In this document: piece by piece, positions 44,325 through 52,780 of the stretch
How positions within the stretch are numbered: the first letter of the stretch is position 1
How the letters are laid out: each line of letters begins with the position of its first letter
Source of the DNA: Mucilaginibacter dorajii
GTDB taxonomy: Bacteria; Bacteroidota; Bacteroidia; Sphingobacteriales; Sphingobacteriaceae
Assembly (NCBI RefSeq): GCF_024808255.1
Contig: NZ_JANTYS010000005.1
Coordinates: 186,001 to 250,000 of the forward strand
DNA length: 64,000 nt
Direction: 5' to 3'
The notes under the pieces: generated by a model
Told to the model about the DNA's origin: nothing
Seen by the model: only the letters and a program-made list of their open reading frames with translations
The model's database searches: none
Made by a program: the position numbers and the translations under genes

Positions 44325-45101
44325 ATGCCAGAACTACCAGATCTTCAAGCTTTCAGCTATAATCTTGATAAAAAACTTGCCGGTAAAACAATTAAAGAGA
44401 TTGTTACTGTTAACGCGAAAAAACTAAACGTTACTCATCAAGTATTGAAAGAAACCCTGGAAGGACAAAAGCTTGATAAAATTTATCGCGAAGGTAAAGA
44501 GCTTTATATTAAATTTAGCAAAGGCGATATATTAGGTTTACACCTGATGCTCCATGGTAAGTTATACCTCACTCATGGCAAAAACGACAATAAATACCCC
44601 ATTATTGAATTATATTTTAATGATGATACCGGCCTTGTGCTTACCGATTTTCAGGGGATAGCTACGCCTACCTTAAATCCCGAAGAAAAGGAAGCGCCAG
44701 ATGCTTTATCAAAAGAAGCCGGTGCAGATTATCTTATCAATATCTTACAAAAGAAAAAAACCAACGTCAAAACCATCCTGCTTGATCAAAAGATCATCCG
44801 TGGAATTGGTAATGCTTATGCCGATGAGATCCTTTGGCATGCCGGCATCTCGCCTTTTTCTATAAGTAATAAAATCCCCACTAATAAAGTAAAAGACTTA
44901 GCTAAATCGATTGACGCGGTATTGAAAGATGCCGAAAAGTCAATCTTAAAATCAAACCCTGATATTATCAATGGCGAGGTAAGGGATTTTATGCTGATTC
45001 ACAATTCAAAGAAAACCCACAGCCCCAAAGGTGCCGAAATCAAAATAAAAGACGGTTCACGTAAAACTTATTATACAGACGAGCAGGATCTGTTTGAATA
45101 A
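44325..45101 (+). CDS. Fpg/Nei family DNA glycosylase with zincless finger
   Basis: A 258-residue bifunctional base-excision enzyme. ATG 44325 gives MPELPDLQAF, where Pro2 is the catalytic amine and Glu3 the acid, so the longer frame from 44298 cannot be right. EGKELYIKF has the conserved Lys. LLDQKIIRGIGNAYADEILWHAGISP is the H2TH DNA-binding region. The C-terminal finger GAEIKIKDGSRKTYYTDEQD has no Cys where the zinc ligands should be. It is therefore zincless, as in some eukaryotic NEIL1 and plant/fungal enzymes. Substrate choice cannot be inferred. Confidence 0.88.
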   Translation: MPELPDLQAFSYNLDKKLAGKTIKEIVTVNAKKLNVTHQVLKETLEGQKLDKIYREGKELYIKFSKGDILGLHLMLHGKLYLTHGKNDNKYPIIELYFNDDTGLVLTDFQGIATPTLNPEEKEAPDALSKEAGADYLINILQKKKTNVKTILLDQKIIRGIGNAYADEILWHAGISPFSISNKIPTNKVKDLAKSIDAVLKDAEKSILKSNPDIINGEVRDFMLIHNSKKTHSPKGAEIKIKDGSRKTYYTDEQDLFE

Positions 45102-45106
45102 AAGCG

Positions 45107-45144
45107 TTTTTGCTCATCTTCAAATCAATTAAAGATGAGCAAAA
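45107..45144. terminator. bidirectional terminator between fpg-like and secreted-protein genes
   Basis: TTTTGCTCATCTT (45108-45120) and AAGATGAGCAAAA (45132-45144) are exact complements with an 11-nt loop. The outer stem is A/T rich on both sides, as in terminators shared by convergent genes. Confidence 0.8.
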
Positions 45145-45147
45145 TAA

Positions 45148-45735
45148 TTACTTCAGCTTTTTAACCAGCACATTAAAATCGGCACCAACTACCGGTACCT
45201 TTTTCCAGGGATTTGTTGTGCCATCTTTATGAAACATACCCCCATTGAGCAAGCCACAGGCAAAACCAATATTCGATCCGTTTTTTGTGGTTAAAAACTC
45301 AATTGAAACGAGGATATCCCCCGAAACAATAACGTGATATGCAGAAAGATCAACACTTATCAGCTGATCTCCTGATAGGCTATATTTTTTGATATAACCA
45401 CCAATCTCTGCTTTAACCAGGTTACTATCGGCGGGTAATTTTCCGGCCATTTGGTAAACATTTACTTTAAACGGAATGCTATCATTTGAGCGGTTATTAC
45501 AATGAAATTTCAACGTAAGTAGTTCCACTTTTTTGTGGCCCGCATTCATGCGGACGCCTACCTGTGCACCCTTCACAGCGTCAAATGAAGTATTTACTGA
45601 ACCTTCCCTTGGTTTATTACCTATGGTTTTGGTTTTATCCTGTGCAAATGAAGCTATTACGGTAAAACAGAATAAACCGGTAAGGAAAGTTCTTAAAATG
45701 ATTTTTTGAAATTGATGATAAAAATGAGTTTTCAT
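45148..45735 (-). CDS. secreted protein of unknown function
   Basis: A 195-residue protein with a signal peptide (basic start, then ILRTFLTGLFCFTVIASFAQ). The mature part reads as a single beta-rich domain: GHKKVELLTLKFHCNNRSNDSIPFKVNVYQM and SVDLSAYHVIVSGDILVSIEFL. No catalytic motif or family is recognised. The layout resembles the carbohydrate-binding-like or jelly-roll domains of other Bacteroidota exported proteins, which is only a guess. It stands alone. Confidence 0.7.
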   Translation of the reverse strand: MKTHFYHQFQKIILRTFLTGLFCFTVIASFAQDKTKTIGNKPREGSVNTSFDAVKGAQVGVRMNAGHKKVELLTLKFHCNNRSNDSIPFKVNVYQMAGKLPADSNLVKAEIGGYIKKYSLSGDQLISVDLSAYHVIVSGDILVSIEFLTTKNGSNIGFACGLLNGGMFHKDGTTNPWKKVPVVGADFNVLVKKLK

Positions 45736-45846
45736 AAGGCTATATATTATATAAGGTATCTAATTAAATGGAAGACGATGCTTTGCCAAAATTGGTTGCA
45801 TCGCAATTCTATTATTATTTAGTACATTGTATATAGCAGTATGTTG

Positions 45847-46272
45847 TTAACTTTTTACCATTTTAAAATGTTTAATACCGGCCTCTTCAAACTCGTCCCC
45901 CATTACTTCAAAGCCGAATCTTTTATAAAGCGATACTGCCGGGGTTTGCGCATGCAGGTATATATAATCTGCATCGGCAGGCAAATCGTCAAGTACAGTT
46001 TGAACCATAGCCTGCCCTACACCAAATCCCCTAAATTTTTTTAATACCGCAAAGCGCTCCAGTTTATAACCTTTGTCTGTTTTTCTCCAGCGGCATGCAC
46101 CGGCAGGTTCGGCATCAACTGTTGCTAAAAAATGAATAGATACATCTTCATTTTCCCATTCTAACTCAGGCGGGCAATTTTGTTCAACAACAAAAACTTC
46201 GCGCCTTAGCGCGAAAACAATGTCAAGATCGGCTTGTTCGCTAACTCTTTTTACTATGACTGTTGCGGGCAT
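45847..46272 (-). CDS. GNAT family N-acetyltransferase
   Basis: A 141-residue GNAT protein. VFALRREVFVVEQNCPPELEWENEDVSIHFLATVDAEPAGACRWR is the ElaA/YjcF-like N-terminal part. LERFAVLKKFRGFGVGQAMVQTVL holds the R/Q-x-x-G-x-G/A acetyl-CoA loop, and YLHAQTPAVSLYKRFGFEVMGDEFEEAGIKHFKM is the C-terminal lobe. Its first 32 bp overlap the end of the iron permease gene in another frame, so the two are co-transcribed. The substrate is unknown. Confidence 0.9.
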   Translation of the reverse strand: MPATVIVKRVSEQADLDIVFALRREVFVVEQNCPPELEWENEDVSIHFLATVDAEPAGACRWRKTDKGYKLERFAVLKKFRGFGVGQAMVQTVLDDLPADADYIYLHAQTPAVSLYKRFGFEVMGDEFEEAGIKHFKMVKS

Positions 46273-46747
46273 TGATGTAATGAGGTTTTGTTTTAAGGTG
46301 ATCCAATTTGCTGATATGGTTGGCTTCGGCAGCGTCTATTGAGTGTGTGCAGGTAATATCATCCTCCAGCTCGGCCAGTTCAGATAGTTGCACATAAAAC
46401 TTGTGCAGTTGATCAAGTTCTTTTTCGTTGAGATCTTCAATATCAACCATACGGTTACTTGCGCCCTGGTGCGAGGCCAATAACTCATTTAACTTTAAAT
46501 GGATTGCCTTTGAATCTTTATTTTGTGATTTTTGAATCAAAAAAACCATTAAAAAAGTAACAATGGTAGTTCCGGTATTAATAATTAACTGCCAGGTATC
46601 AGAGTATTTAAATATCGGGCCAGTTACCCCCCATACAATAATTATAGATATTGCTATTAAAAAAGCGGCCGAGCTACCGGTAGCTATAGTTGCCCAGTTG
46701 GCAAATCTTTCAAATAAATTTTTATTCTTCTTAGCGTTTGCTGCCAT
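46241..46747 (-). CDS. low-affinity iron permease family protein
   Basis: A 168-residue membrane protein of the low-affinity iron permease family (PF04120 type). FERFANWATIATGSSAAFLIAISIIIVWGVTGPIFKYSDTWQLIINTGTTIVTFLMVFLIQKSQNKDSKAIHLKLNELL is the core, with two helices and the conserved NTGTTIVTFLMVFLIQ. Despite the name, iron transport by bacterial members is poorly shown. The C-terminal 40 residues are hydrophilic. It overlaps the GNAT gene by 32 bp. Confidence 0.88.
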   Translation of the reverse strand: MAANAKKNKNLFERFANWATIATGSSAAFLIAISIIIVWGVTGPIFKYSDTWQLIINTGTTIVTFLMVFLIQKSQNKDSKAIHLKLNELLASHQGASNRMVDIEDLNEKELDQLHKFYVQLSELAELEDDITCTHSIDAAEANHISKLDHLKTKPHYINARNSHSKKS

Positions 46748-46787
46748 GTTTTAATTGTTTTTGTGTGGGTTACGCTAAGTTATAAAC

Positions 46788-46826
46788 AACAAAGCGCCGT
46801 TACAACAAATGTAACAGCGCTTTGTT
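46788..46826 (-). terminator. hairpin after fba
   Basis: AACAAAGCGC and GCGCTTTGTT, with inner GTTAC and GTAAC pairs, form a long stem. It starts about 15 bp past the fba stop on the minus strand. The following T-run is short (GTTTATAAC), so it may be a weak terminator before the iron permease gene. Confidence 0.6.
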
Positions 46827-46841
46827 AGGTTTTGATGAATA

Positions 46842-47921
46842 TTATAGTTTGCTATTTACATCAACGCAGTTAAGGTCTTCAAAAGCAGCAGCTAACCTTT
46901 TTACAAAAGTTTCTTCGCCTTTGCGTAACCATACGCGTGGATCATAGTATTTTTTGTTTGGAGAATCTTCACCTTCAGGGTTACCAATCTGGTGTTGTAA
47001 ATAAGCTTCTTTTGAAATGTAGTAATCTTTAATACCTTCCCAGTATGCCCATTGCATATCTGTATCGATATTCATTTTTACTGCACCATATGATATTGCT
47101 TCGCGGATCTCTTCCTGGCTCGAACCAGAACCACCGTGAAATACAAAGTTGATAGGTTTATCGGCAGTTAAGCCAAATTTTTGTTTTACATACTCCTGTG
47201 AATTATGCAAAATAACCGGTTGTAATTTAACGTTACCTGGTTTGTAAACACCGTGTACGTTACCAAAAGCAGCAGCAACTGTAAAACGTGGACTAACTTT
47301 TGAAAGATGCTCATATGAATATGAAACCTCTTCTGGCTGGGTATATAAGCGTGAGCTATCAACGTCAGAGTTGTCAACACCGTCTTCTTCACCACCTGTA
47401 ACACCTAATTCAATTTCAAGGGTCATGCCCATTTTGGCCATACGCGCAAGATATTTAGCGCTGATCTCTATGTTTTCTTCAATAGGCTCTTCAGAAAGAT
47501 CAAGCATATGTGATGAGAACAAAGGTTTACCGGTTTCGGCAAAGAATTTTTCACCATGATCAAGCAAGCCATCTATCCACGGCAAAAATTTCATCGCGGC
47601 GTGGTCGGTATGCAATATAACGGCAACACCATAGTGCTCCGCTAATAAATGAACGTGTTTAGCTGCAGATACGGCACCTAATATACAGGCCAGCAGTTTT
47701 GAATTATCTAATGATTTGCCGGCGTAAAACTGCGCGCCACCATTTGAAAGTTGAATAATTACCGGTGAATTTACCTTTTTAGCAGTTTCCATCACTGCGT
47801 TAATGGTATTGGTACCGATAACATTTACTGCCGGTAAAGCAAACTGATGCTTTTTGGCTGCTTCAAATAGTTCCTGCACCTGATCGCCGTGCAGAACACC
47901 TTTATAATTTTTTAAATCCAT
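46842..47921 (-). CDS. fbaA: class II fructose-bisphosphate aldolase
   Basis: FbaA cleaves fructose-1,6-bisphosphate in glycolysis and runs in reverse in gluconeogenesis. The 359-residue length and motifs are of the E. coli class IIA form. VILHTDHAAMKFLPWIDGLLDHGEKFF holds the catalytic Asp and zinc His. SSHMLDLSEEPIEENIE, LEIELGVTGGEEDGVDN, FGNVHGVYKPGN, VFHGGSGSSQEEI and VKMNIDTDMQWAYWEG are all present. It is a single gene facing away from accD, with a 299-bp shared upstream region. Confidence 0.97.
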   Translation of the reverse strand: MDLKNYKGVLHGDQVQELFEAAKKHQFALPAVNVIGTNTINAVMETAKKVNSPVIIQLSNGGAQFYAGKSLDNSKLLACILGAVSAAKHVHLLAEHYGVAVILHTDHAAMKFLPWIDGLLDHGEKFFAETGKPLFSSHMLDLSEEPIEENIEISAKYLARMAKMGMTLEIELGVTGGEEDGVDNSDVDSSRLYTQPEEVSYSYEHLSKVSPRFTVAAAFGNVHGVYKPGNVKLQPVILHNSQEYVKQKFGLTADKPINFVFHGGSGSSQEEIREAISYGAVKMNIDTDMQWAYWEGIKDYYISKEAYLQHQIGNPEGEDSPNKKYYDPRVWLRKGEETFVKRLAAAFEDLNCVDVNSKL

Positions 47922-48220
47922 GAGCTTTTATTTGGGCCTCGAAGTTATAAAATTTCTTTGTTTTTGATAAGAAATGATTGAATATTAACATTTTGTTCAG
48001 CAAAATTGGCAAAGTATATTAAAACGGTAGTAAAAATGGGATAAATCGCCCCATTTAATGTATTTTCATAAATAACTTGCCCATTTTTTGCAAATTTCAC
48101 ATAAAACCGCCGTTCTTAATTTTTGTTAAATAATTTAAGGTTGTAAGTTTTTTATTGAGTTAGTACTTGTTTTAATATTTTTCGTTTCTTTGTAGTCAAT
48201 TGAAAGAGTTAGACATAGAT

Positions 48221-49066
48221 ATGGCGTGGTTTAAACGAGAGTTGAAAGGGATAATTACGACTACTGAGGAAAAGAAGGAAGCCCCTGATGGCATCTGGAA
48301 TAAATGCCCCAATTGTAAGAAACCTTTACACTATTCTGAGCAGGTTGAAAATCAATATGTTTGCCATTACTGTGGCTTTCACCTGCGCATAGGTTCAAAA
48401 GAATATTTTTCTGTTTTATTTGATAATAACGAGTTTACTGAGTTATTTCCTGACCTTACATCCGGCGATCCGCTACACTTTGAGGACACCAAAAAATATG
48501 TAGACAGGCTTAAAGAAACACAAGCAAAAACCGGCCTCAAGGATGCTATCCGCGCCGCGGTTGGTAAAATTGACGGTCAGGACATTGTGATAGCCTGTAT
48601 GGATTTTAATTTCATAGGTGGTTCCATGGGATCTGTGGTAGGCGAAAAAATTGCCCGATCTATTGACCACAGCATTGCCAATAAGATCCCTTTTATGATG
48701 ATCTCCAAATCTGGTGGTGCGCGTATGATGGAAGCTGCGTTTTCGTTAATGCAAATGGCCAAAACATCGGCTAAACTGGCTTTACTTGCCCAGGCTAAAG
48801 TTCCTTATATCTCTTTATTAACTGATCCTACAACAGGAGGTGTTACCGCATCATATGCTATGCTTGGCGACGTTAATATTGCTGAACCAGGTGCATTGAT
48901 AGGATTTGCCGGCCCAAGGGTAATTAAAGAGACCATTAAAAAAGATCTCCCTAAAGGTTTCCAAACTGCAGAATTTGTGCAGGAACATGGTTTTCTTGAC
49001 TTTATAGTTGACCGCAGGGAAATGAAAGAAAAATTAGCATCATTTTTAAAGATGATGAAAAATTAA
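48221..49066 (+). CDS. accD: acetyl-CoA carboxylase carboxyltransferase subunit beta
   Basis: AccD forms the carboxyltransferase of acetyl-CoA carboxylase, the first step of fatty-acid synthesis. ATG 48221 ([11 protein letters not shown], 281 residues) is preferred to TTG 48200. The zinc ribbon is Cys29, Cys32, Cys48 and Cys51. The crotonase-type core has [77 protein letters not shown] and [23 protein letters not shown]. The partner accA is not in the window. A strong terminator follows. Confidence 0.96.
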   Translation: MAWFKRELKGIITTTEEKKEAPDGIWNKCPNCKKPLHYSEQVENQYVCHYCGFHLRIGSKEYFSVLFDNNEFTELFPDLTSGDPLHFEDTKKYVDRLKETQAKTGLKDAIRAAVGKIDGQDIVIACMDFNFIGGSMGSVVGEKIARSIDHSIANKIPFMMISKSGGARMMEAAFSLMQMAKTSAKLALLAQAKVPYISLLTDPTTGGVTASYAMLGDVNIAEPGALIGFAGPRVIKETIKKDLPKGFQTAEFVQEHGFLDFIVDRREMKEKLASFLKMMKN

Positions 49067-49089
49067 ATAGTTATTAAAGCTATCATAAA

Positions 49090-49120
49090 GAAGGCTACCC
49101 AGATGAGGTAGCCTTTCTTA
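49090..49120 (+). terminator. Rho-independent terminator of accD
   Basis: AAGGCTACC (49091-49099) and GGTAGCCTT (49107-49115) form a perfect 9-bp stem with a 7-nt loop and are followed by TCTTATTT. It lies 24 bp past the accD stop. Confidence 0.85.
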
Positions 49121-49199
49121 TTTATAATGATCAAGCAGCGAGTTACTTTGCTATAAGGACATCCGCAGTTATTGCCCAAGCCTTATAATCACCTATAAT

Positions 49200-49595
49200 T
49201 TATATTCCTTCGGTACCAGGCTCATGACCTACCATTCTGCCCGTAGTTCTGCCTTGTGGCCGACTTGCAAAATCTGTTTTGGAAGGTCCTACTGAATGGA
49301 ATTCATGTTTATTTGGCGGGGTTACGTCGGTTTGTTCGCTGTATGAAGCATCTGCACTTCTATCCGGCTGATCCACCTCGGCCTGGCTGTGTCTTCCAAC
49401 ACCTTCTGTCCTGGTTTTACGTTCTTCAGGTGTTTCGTTTGGATATTCGCCAGTTAGGTCATCTTCATCCGAGTCATCACTGTCATCTTCCAGATCAGCA
49501 TTTCTCCTGTAAGCATTACTACCATTAACAGAACCTGAATTGGTATTTTCAAAATCGCTATCCCGGTTTTCCCAGGTTTCATTTTGTATATCCAT
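49200..49595 (-). CDS. acidic, disordered hypothetical protein
   Basis: A 131-residue hydrophilic protein with no signal, helix pattern or Cys. It is strongly acidic in the first half (DLEDDSDDSDEDDLTGEYPNETPEERKTR) and rich in Gly, Arg and Ser in the second, ending GRMVGHEPGTEGI. Such low-complexity proteins occur widely in Sphingobacteriaceae, and some are stress-induced, which is only a loose association. No domain is recognised. The ATG, length and absence of an opposite-strand gene support a real gene. Confidence 0.55.
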   Translation of the reverse strand: MDIQNETWENRDSDFENTNSGSVNGSNAYRRNADLEDDSDDSDEDDLTGEYPNETPEERKTRTEGVGRHSQAEVDQPDRSADASYSEQTDVTPPNKHEFHSVGPSKTDFASRPQGRTTGRMVGHEPGTEGI

Positions 49596-49750
49596 AGGTT
49601 TTAATTTTAGTTGCTAATTAAATAACCTATAGAAAAACGCTATTGTTTTCCAATTAAGAAAATAATTTTCAATAAATGCGCAGATATGCAGATTAACTTC
49701 GTTGAGTGCTTTGCGGTTTCAGATGTGCAGATGAAGTTGGAGGTAGGATT

Positions 49751-49783
49751 AAACTTACGAAGTTTTAAAAACTTCGTAAGTTT
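49751..49783. repeat. 16-bp-arm perfect palindrome, copy 2
   Basis: AAACTTACGAAGTTTT is followed by one base and then its exact complement. The core is the same as at 6706-6736. It lies 13 bp past the iscS-like stop on the minus strand and could terminate that transcript. The nearby GATGTGCAGATG words at 49681-49735 belong to the family seen at 55281. Confidence 0.75.
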
Positions 49784-49795
49784 TCGTGAGGGCAA

Positions 49796-50932
49796 TTATG
49801 CGTTTACCAGGCAAAGTTCTTTTACCTTGGCAACAGTAAAATCAACTTCTTCTTTGGTATTATATTTTGAGAATGAGAATCTAACTGATGGGCGAGATGA
49901 ACTTGCGCCAATAGCGGTAAGTACATGCGAACCAATATCGGTACCCGAGCTACAGGCGCTCCCACCCGATGCGGAGATCCCGGCAATATCCAGGTTAAAC
50001 AACAACATATCGGCCATTTCCATTTCTGGGAAGGCCACGTTTAATACGGTATACAAGCTTTTATCCGCATCCGTTTCGCCATTAAAAGCAACACCCGGAA
50101 TCTCGTGGGTAAGCTTACCTAACATATATGATTTTAAACCCTGGATGTGGTTTTGGTGTTGTTCCATTTCGGCATAAGCCAGTTCAAGTGCTTTGGCCAG
50201 GCCAACAATACCATAAATATTTTCGGTACCACCACGCATGTTGCGTTCTTGTGATCCGCCGTAAATAAATGGTTTAATCTTAATTTTATGGTTAATGTGC
50301 AGGAAACCTACGCCTTTAGGTCCGTGTAATTTATGACCGGCGCAAACTAAAAAATGCGTTTTAAGCTTGCTCAAATCATGTTGATAATGCCCCATCGTTT
50401 GTACGGTATCACAATGATAAATGGCGTTATACGCCTCGCAAAGGTCACCAATGCGGCTCATATCTGATAGGGTACCTATCTCGTTATTGGCATGCATAAT
50501 AGATACCAGGCTGCGCTCGTTATCTTTCAGCAAGGTTTCCAGGTGGTCATAATCAACATTGCCTTTGCTATCTATATTAACAAAGCTTAGTTTGATAACT
50601 CCGGATTTTTCCAGTGCTTCCAATGTATGAAGCACGGCGTGGTGCTCAATATGGCTGGTAATGGCATGTGTAAGTTTATGATCGGCAATGCTGCAACGAA
50701 TAGCGGTATTATCAGCCTCGGTACCGCTTGATGTAAAAAATATTTCGGCAGGCGATGCATGAAGCAGATTAGCTATCGTTTTACGCGATCTTTCAATTAA
50801 AGTGCGTGCTTCGCGCCCGTGCGAATGAATTGACGATGGATTACCATAGTGGTTTTCCATCACTTTGTACATTTCTTTTAAAACTTCAGGGTCAAGCGGC
50901 GTTGTAGCAGCATTATCAAAATAAACACGCAT
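49796..50932 (-). CDS. cysteine desulfurase, IscS/NifS type
   Basis: A 378-residue PLP enzyme that takes sulfur from cysteine for Fe-S clusters and thiolated tRNA. MRVYFDNAATTPLDPEVLKEM, SSGTEADNTAIR, HANNEIGT and HCDTVQTMGH are standard. The PLP Lys is Lys201 in CAGHKLHGPKG, and the mobile-loop Cys is Cys327 in SGGSACSSGTD. Its group I short-loop form is that of IscS/NifS. No iscU or iscA is adjacent, so whether it serves Fe-S assembly or tRNA sulfur transfer is open. A repeat-rich gap separates it from glmM upstream. Confidence 0.92.
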   Translation of the reverse strand: MRVYFDNAATTPLDPEVLKEMYKVMENHYGNPSSIHSHGREARTLIERSRKTIANLLHASPAEIFFTSSGTEADNTAIRCSIADHKLTHAITSHIEHHAVLHTLEALEKSGVIKLSFVNIDSKGNVDYDHLETLLKDNERSLVSIMHANNEIGTLSDMSRIGDLCEAYNAIYHCDTVQTMGHYQHDLSKLKTHFLVCAGHKLHGPKGVGFLHINHKIKIKPFIYGGSQERNMRGGTENIYGIVGLAKALELAYAEMEQHQNHIQGLKSYMLGKLTHEIPGVAFNGETDADKSLYTVLNVAFPEMEMADMLLFNLDIAGISASGGSACSSGTDIGSHVLTAIGASSSRPSVRFSFSKYNTKEEVDFTVAKVKELCLVNA

Positions 50933-50942
50933 CCTTTTGGCA

Positions 50943-51127
50943 ATTAATGAATTACCGAATTATTGAATTACTGAATTAAATTGATCCTCTTCAAATCAAT
51001 AATTCAGTAATTCAATAATTCAGCAAATGGGTCAGTTAACTTGTAAAAACTCTTAATTGAATTTATAACTTAAATATTGTGCTATCCTCTAACTCAATAA
51101 TTATTAAATCAATAATTCAATAATTAA
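50943..51127. repeat. GAATTACT-type 8-bp oligomer repeats, inverted
   Basis: GAATTACC, GAATTATT, GAATTACT and GAATTAAA run in tandem at about 50949-50980. Their complements (AATAATTCAGTAATTC) run at 50997-51023, and further copies lie at 51091-51127 up to the glmM stop. The same words occur near 1140-1165 beside mtaB. The gap holds no gene. Confidence 0.65.
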
Positions 51128-52506
51128 TTCAAAATCTCTTTAATATCAGCAATTATCTTATTTGCTAAACCGTTGGCAACAGTTTCTGAGTTGCCTTCGG
51201 AGTAAATACGGATAATCGGTTCAGTATTTGAACGGCGCAAATGTACCCATTCTTTATCAAATTCTATCTTCAAGCCATCAATTGTTGAGTGCGGTTGTTT
51301 CATGTATTTCTGCTCTACCTTAGCTAAAAGAGCATCTATATCCATTTCTGGTGTTAAAGTTATTTTGTTTTTGGAGATAAAATAACCTGGATATGACCTG
51401 CGCAGGTTTGAAACCGACTGGCCATATTTAGCCAGGTGCGTTAAAAACAGAGCGATACCAACTAAAGCATCGCGGCCGTAATGTATTTCGGGGTAAATAA
51501 TGCCGCCGTTACCTTCGCCACCTATTACCGCGTTAACAGCCTTCATTTGGTTAACCACATTAACCTCCCCTACTGCTGATGCGTGATATTCACCACCTGC
51601 ACTTTCTGTAACATCGCGAAGCGCACGGGTTGATGACAGGTTTGATACCGTATTCCCTAAATTATTCTGCAACACATAATCGGCAACGGCAACCAGGGTA
51701 TATTCTTCGCCAAACATATTGCCATCCTCGCACACAAAGCAAAGGCGGTCAACATCCGGATCAACAGCAATACCCAAGTGTGCCCTTTTATTTAAAACTT
51801 CCTTTGAAAGCGCGGTCAGGTTTTCGGGCAACGGTTCTGGATTGTGTGGAAAATTACCGTCAGGCTCGCAATACAATTCGTGCACGGTTTTAACGCCTAA
51901 AGCTTTTAATAAAGCCGGCACAAAAATGCCACCTGTAGAATTTACGCAATCAATAACAATATTAAAATCAGCTTTCTTAATAGCTTCCACATCAACCAAC
52001 GGTAAAGCCAATACCAGGTCAATATGCTTTTGAAGCCAGCTATCATCTTGAGTTACCTTACCAAGGTCATTTACGTCGGCATAGCTAAAATCGCTGCTTT
52101 CGGCAATTTCCAATACTTCCTTGCCATCGGCATCGCTTATAAATTCGCCATCTGCGTTAAGCAACTTAAGAGCGTTCCATTGTTTAGGGTTATGGCTTGC
52201 AGTAAGAATGATACCACCACCGGCCTGTTCGCCTGTAACAGCCACTTCCACAGTTGGGGTGGTTGACAAACCAAGATCTATCACATCAATGCCCAATCCC
52301 TGCAACGTACCAATAACCAGGTTATTAACCATAGTACCCGAAATACGGGCATCCCTGCCAACAACTATTTTTTTAATACCTGATTTTTTTACCGCCCAGG
52401 CACCATAGGCCGAGGTAAATTTTACAATATCTAAAGGTGTTAAACCATCACCAACAGCACCGCCAATGGTACCGCGTATCCCCGAAATTGATTTTATAAG
52501 TGTCAA
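51124..52506 (-). CDS. glmM: phosphoglucosamine mutase GlmM
   Basis: GlmM converts glucosamine-6-P to glucosamine-1-P for UDP-GlcNAc synthesis. TTG at 52506 is preferred, because it gives TLIKSISGIRGTIGG, the usual start in this phylum. The longer frame begins at TTG 52533, inside a -7 box. The phosphorylated Ser104 is in TASHNPKQWNALKLL. The metal loop is AVDPDVDRL, the sugar loop is GGEGNGGIIYPEIHYGRDAL, and the phosphate loop is RRSNTEPIIRIYSE. GlmM rather than ManB is favoured by the GEGNGG and HYGRD sequence, but phosphomannomutase activity cannot be excluded. Confidence 0.88.
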   Translation of the reverse strand: MTLIKSISGIRGTIGGAVGDGLTPLDIVKFTSAYGAWAVKKSGIKKIVVGRDARISGTMVNNLVIGTLQGLGIDVIDLGLSTTPTVEVAVTGEQAGGGIILTASHNPKQWNALKLLNADGEFISDADGKEVLEIAESSDFSYADVNDLGKVTQDDSWLQKHIDLVLALPLVDVEAIKKADFNIVIDCVNSTGGIFVPALLKALGVKTVHELYCEPDGNFPHNPEPLPENLTALSKEVLNKRAHLGIAVDPDVDRLCFVCEDGNMFGEEYTLVAVADYVLQNNLGNTVSNLSSTRALRDVTESAGGEYHASAVGEVNVVNQMKAVNAVIGGEGNGGIIYPEIHYGRDALVGIALFLTHLAKYGQSVSNLRRSYPGYFISKNKITLTPEMDIDALLAKVEQKYMKQPHSTIDGLKIEFDKEWVHLRRSNTEPIIRIYSEGNSETVANGLANKIIADIKEILN

Positions 52507-52530
52507 AGTTGTTATTGTTTTTTTGTTGGA

Positions 52531-52538
52531 CAAAAATA
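52531..52538 (-). promoter_or_regulatory. -7 box of glmM that decides its start
   Basis: TATTTTTG on the minus strand matches TAnnTTTG. It covers the possible TTG start at 52533, so a transcript made from it could only be translated from the TTG at 52506. No well-spaced -33 is seen. Confidence 0.4.
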
Positions 52539-52742
52539 AACTATTAAACCAATAGCCGTGTACTAATTGTGGAGTTTCTGCAAACGTTTGCTCATTGAAA
52601 ACTGGCTAAAAACGCTGACGAAGCCATTTTATACCTGCTCTTTTTTGATAAACGATACTCAGTTATTTTATTACAATAGCAATTAAATAATCATTGTGCC
52701 GTAATAACTGCGTGGTTGTAAAAGTTGTTTTAAAGTAATTGA

Positions 52743-52750
52743 TAACTTTG
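52743..52750 (+). promoter_or_regulatory. -7 box of the PAP2-ZIP operon
   Basis: TAACTTTG matches TAnnTTTG and lies 30 bp before the PAP2 ATG. TTG triplets upstream are not at the usual distance. Confidence 0.35.
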
Positions 52751-52780
52751 GGGTAAAATCATACTATTTAAATTACATCG

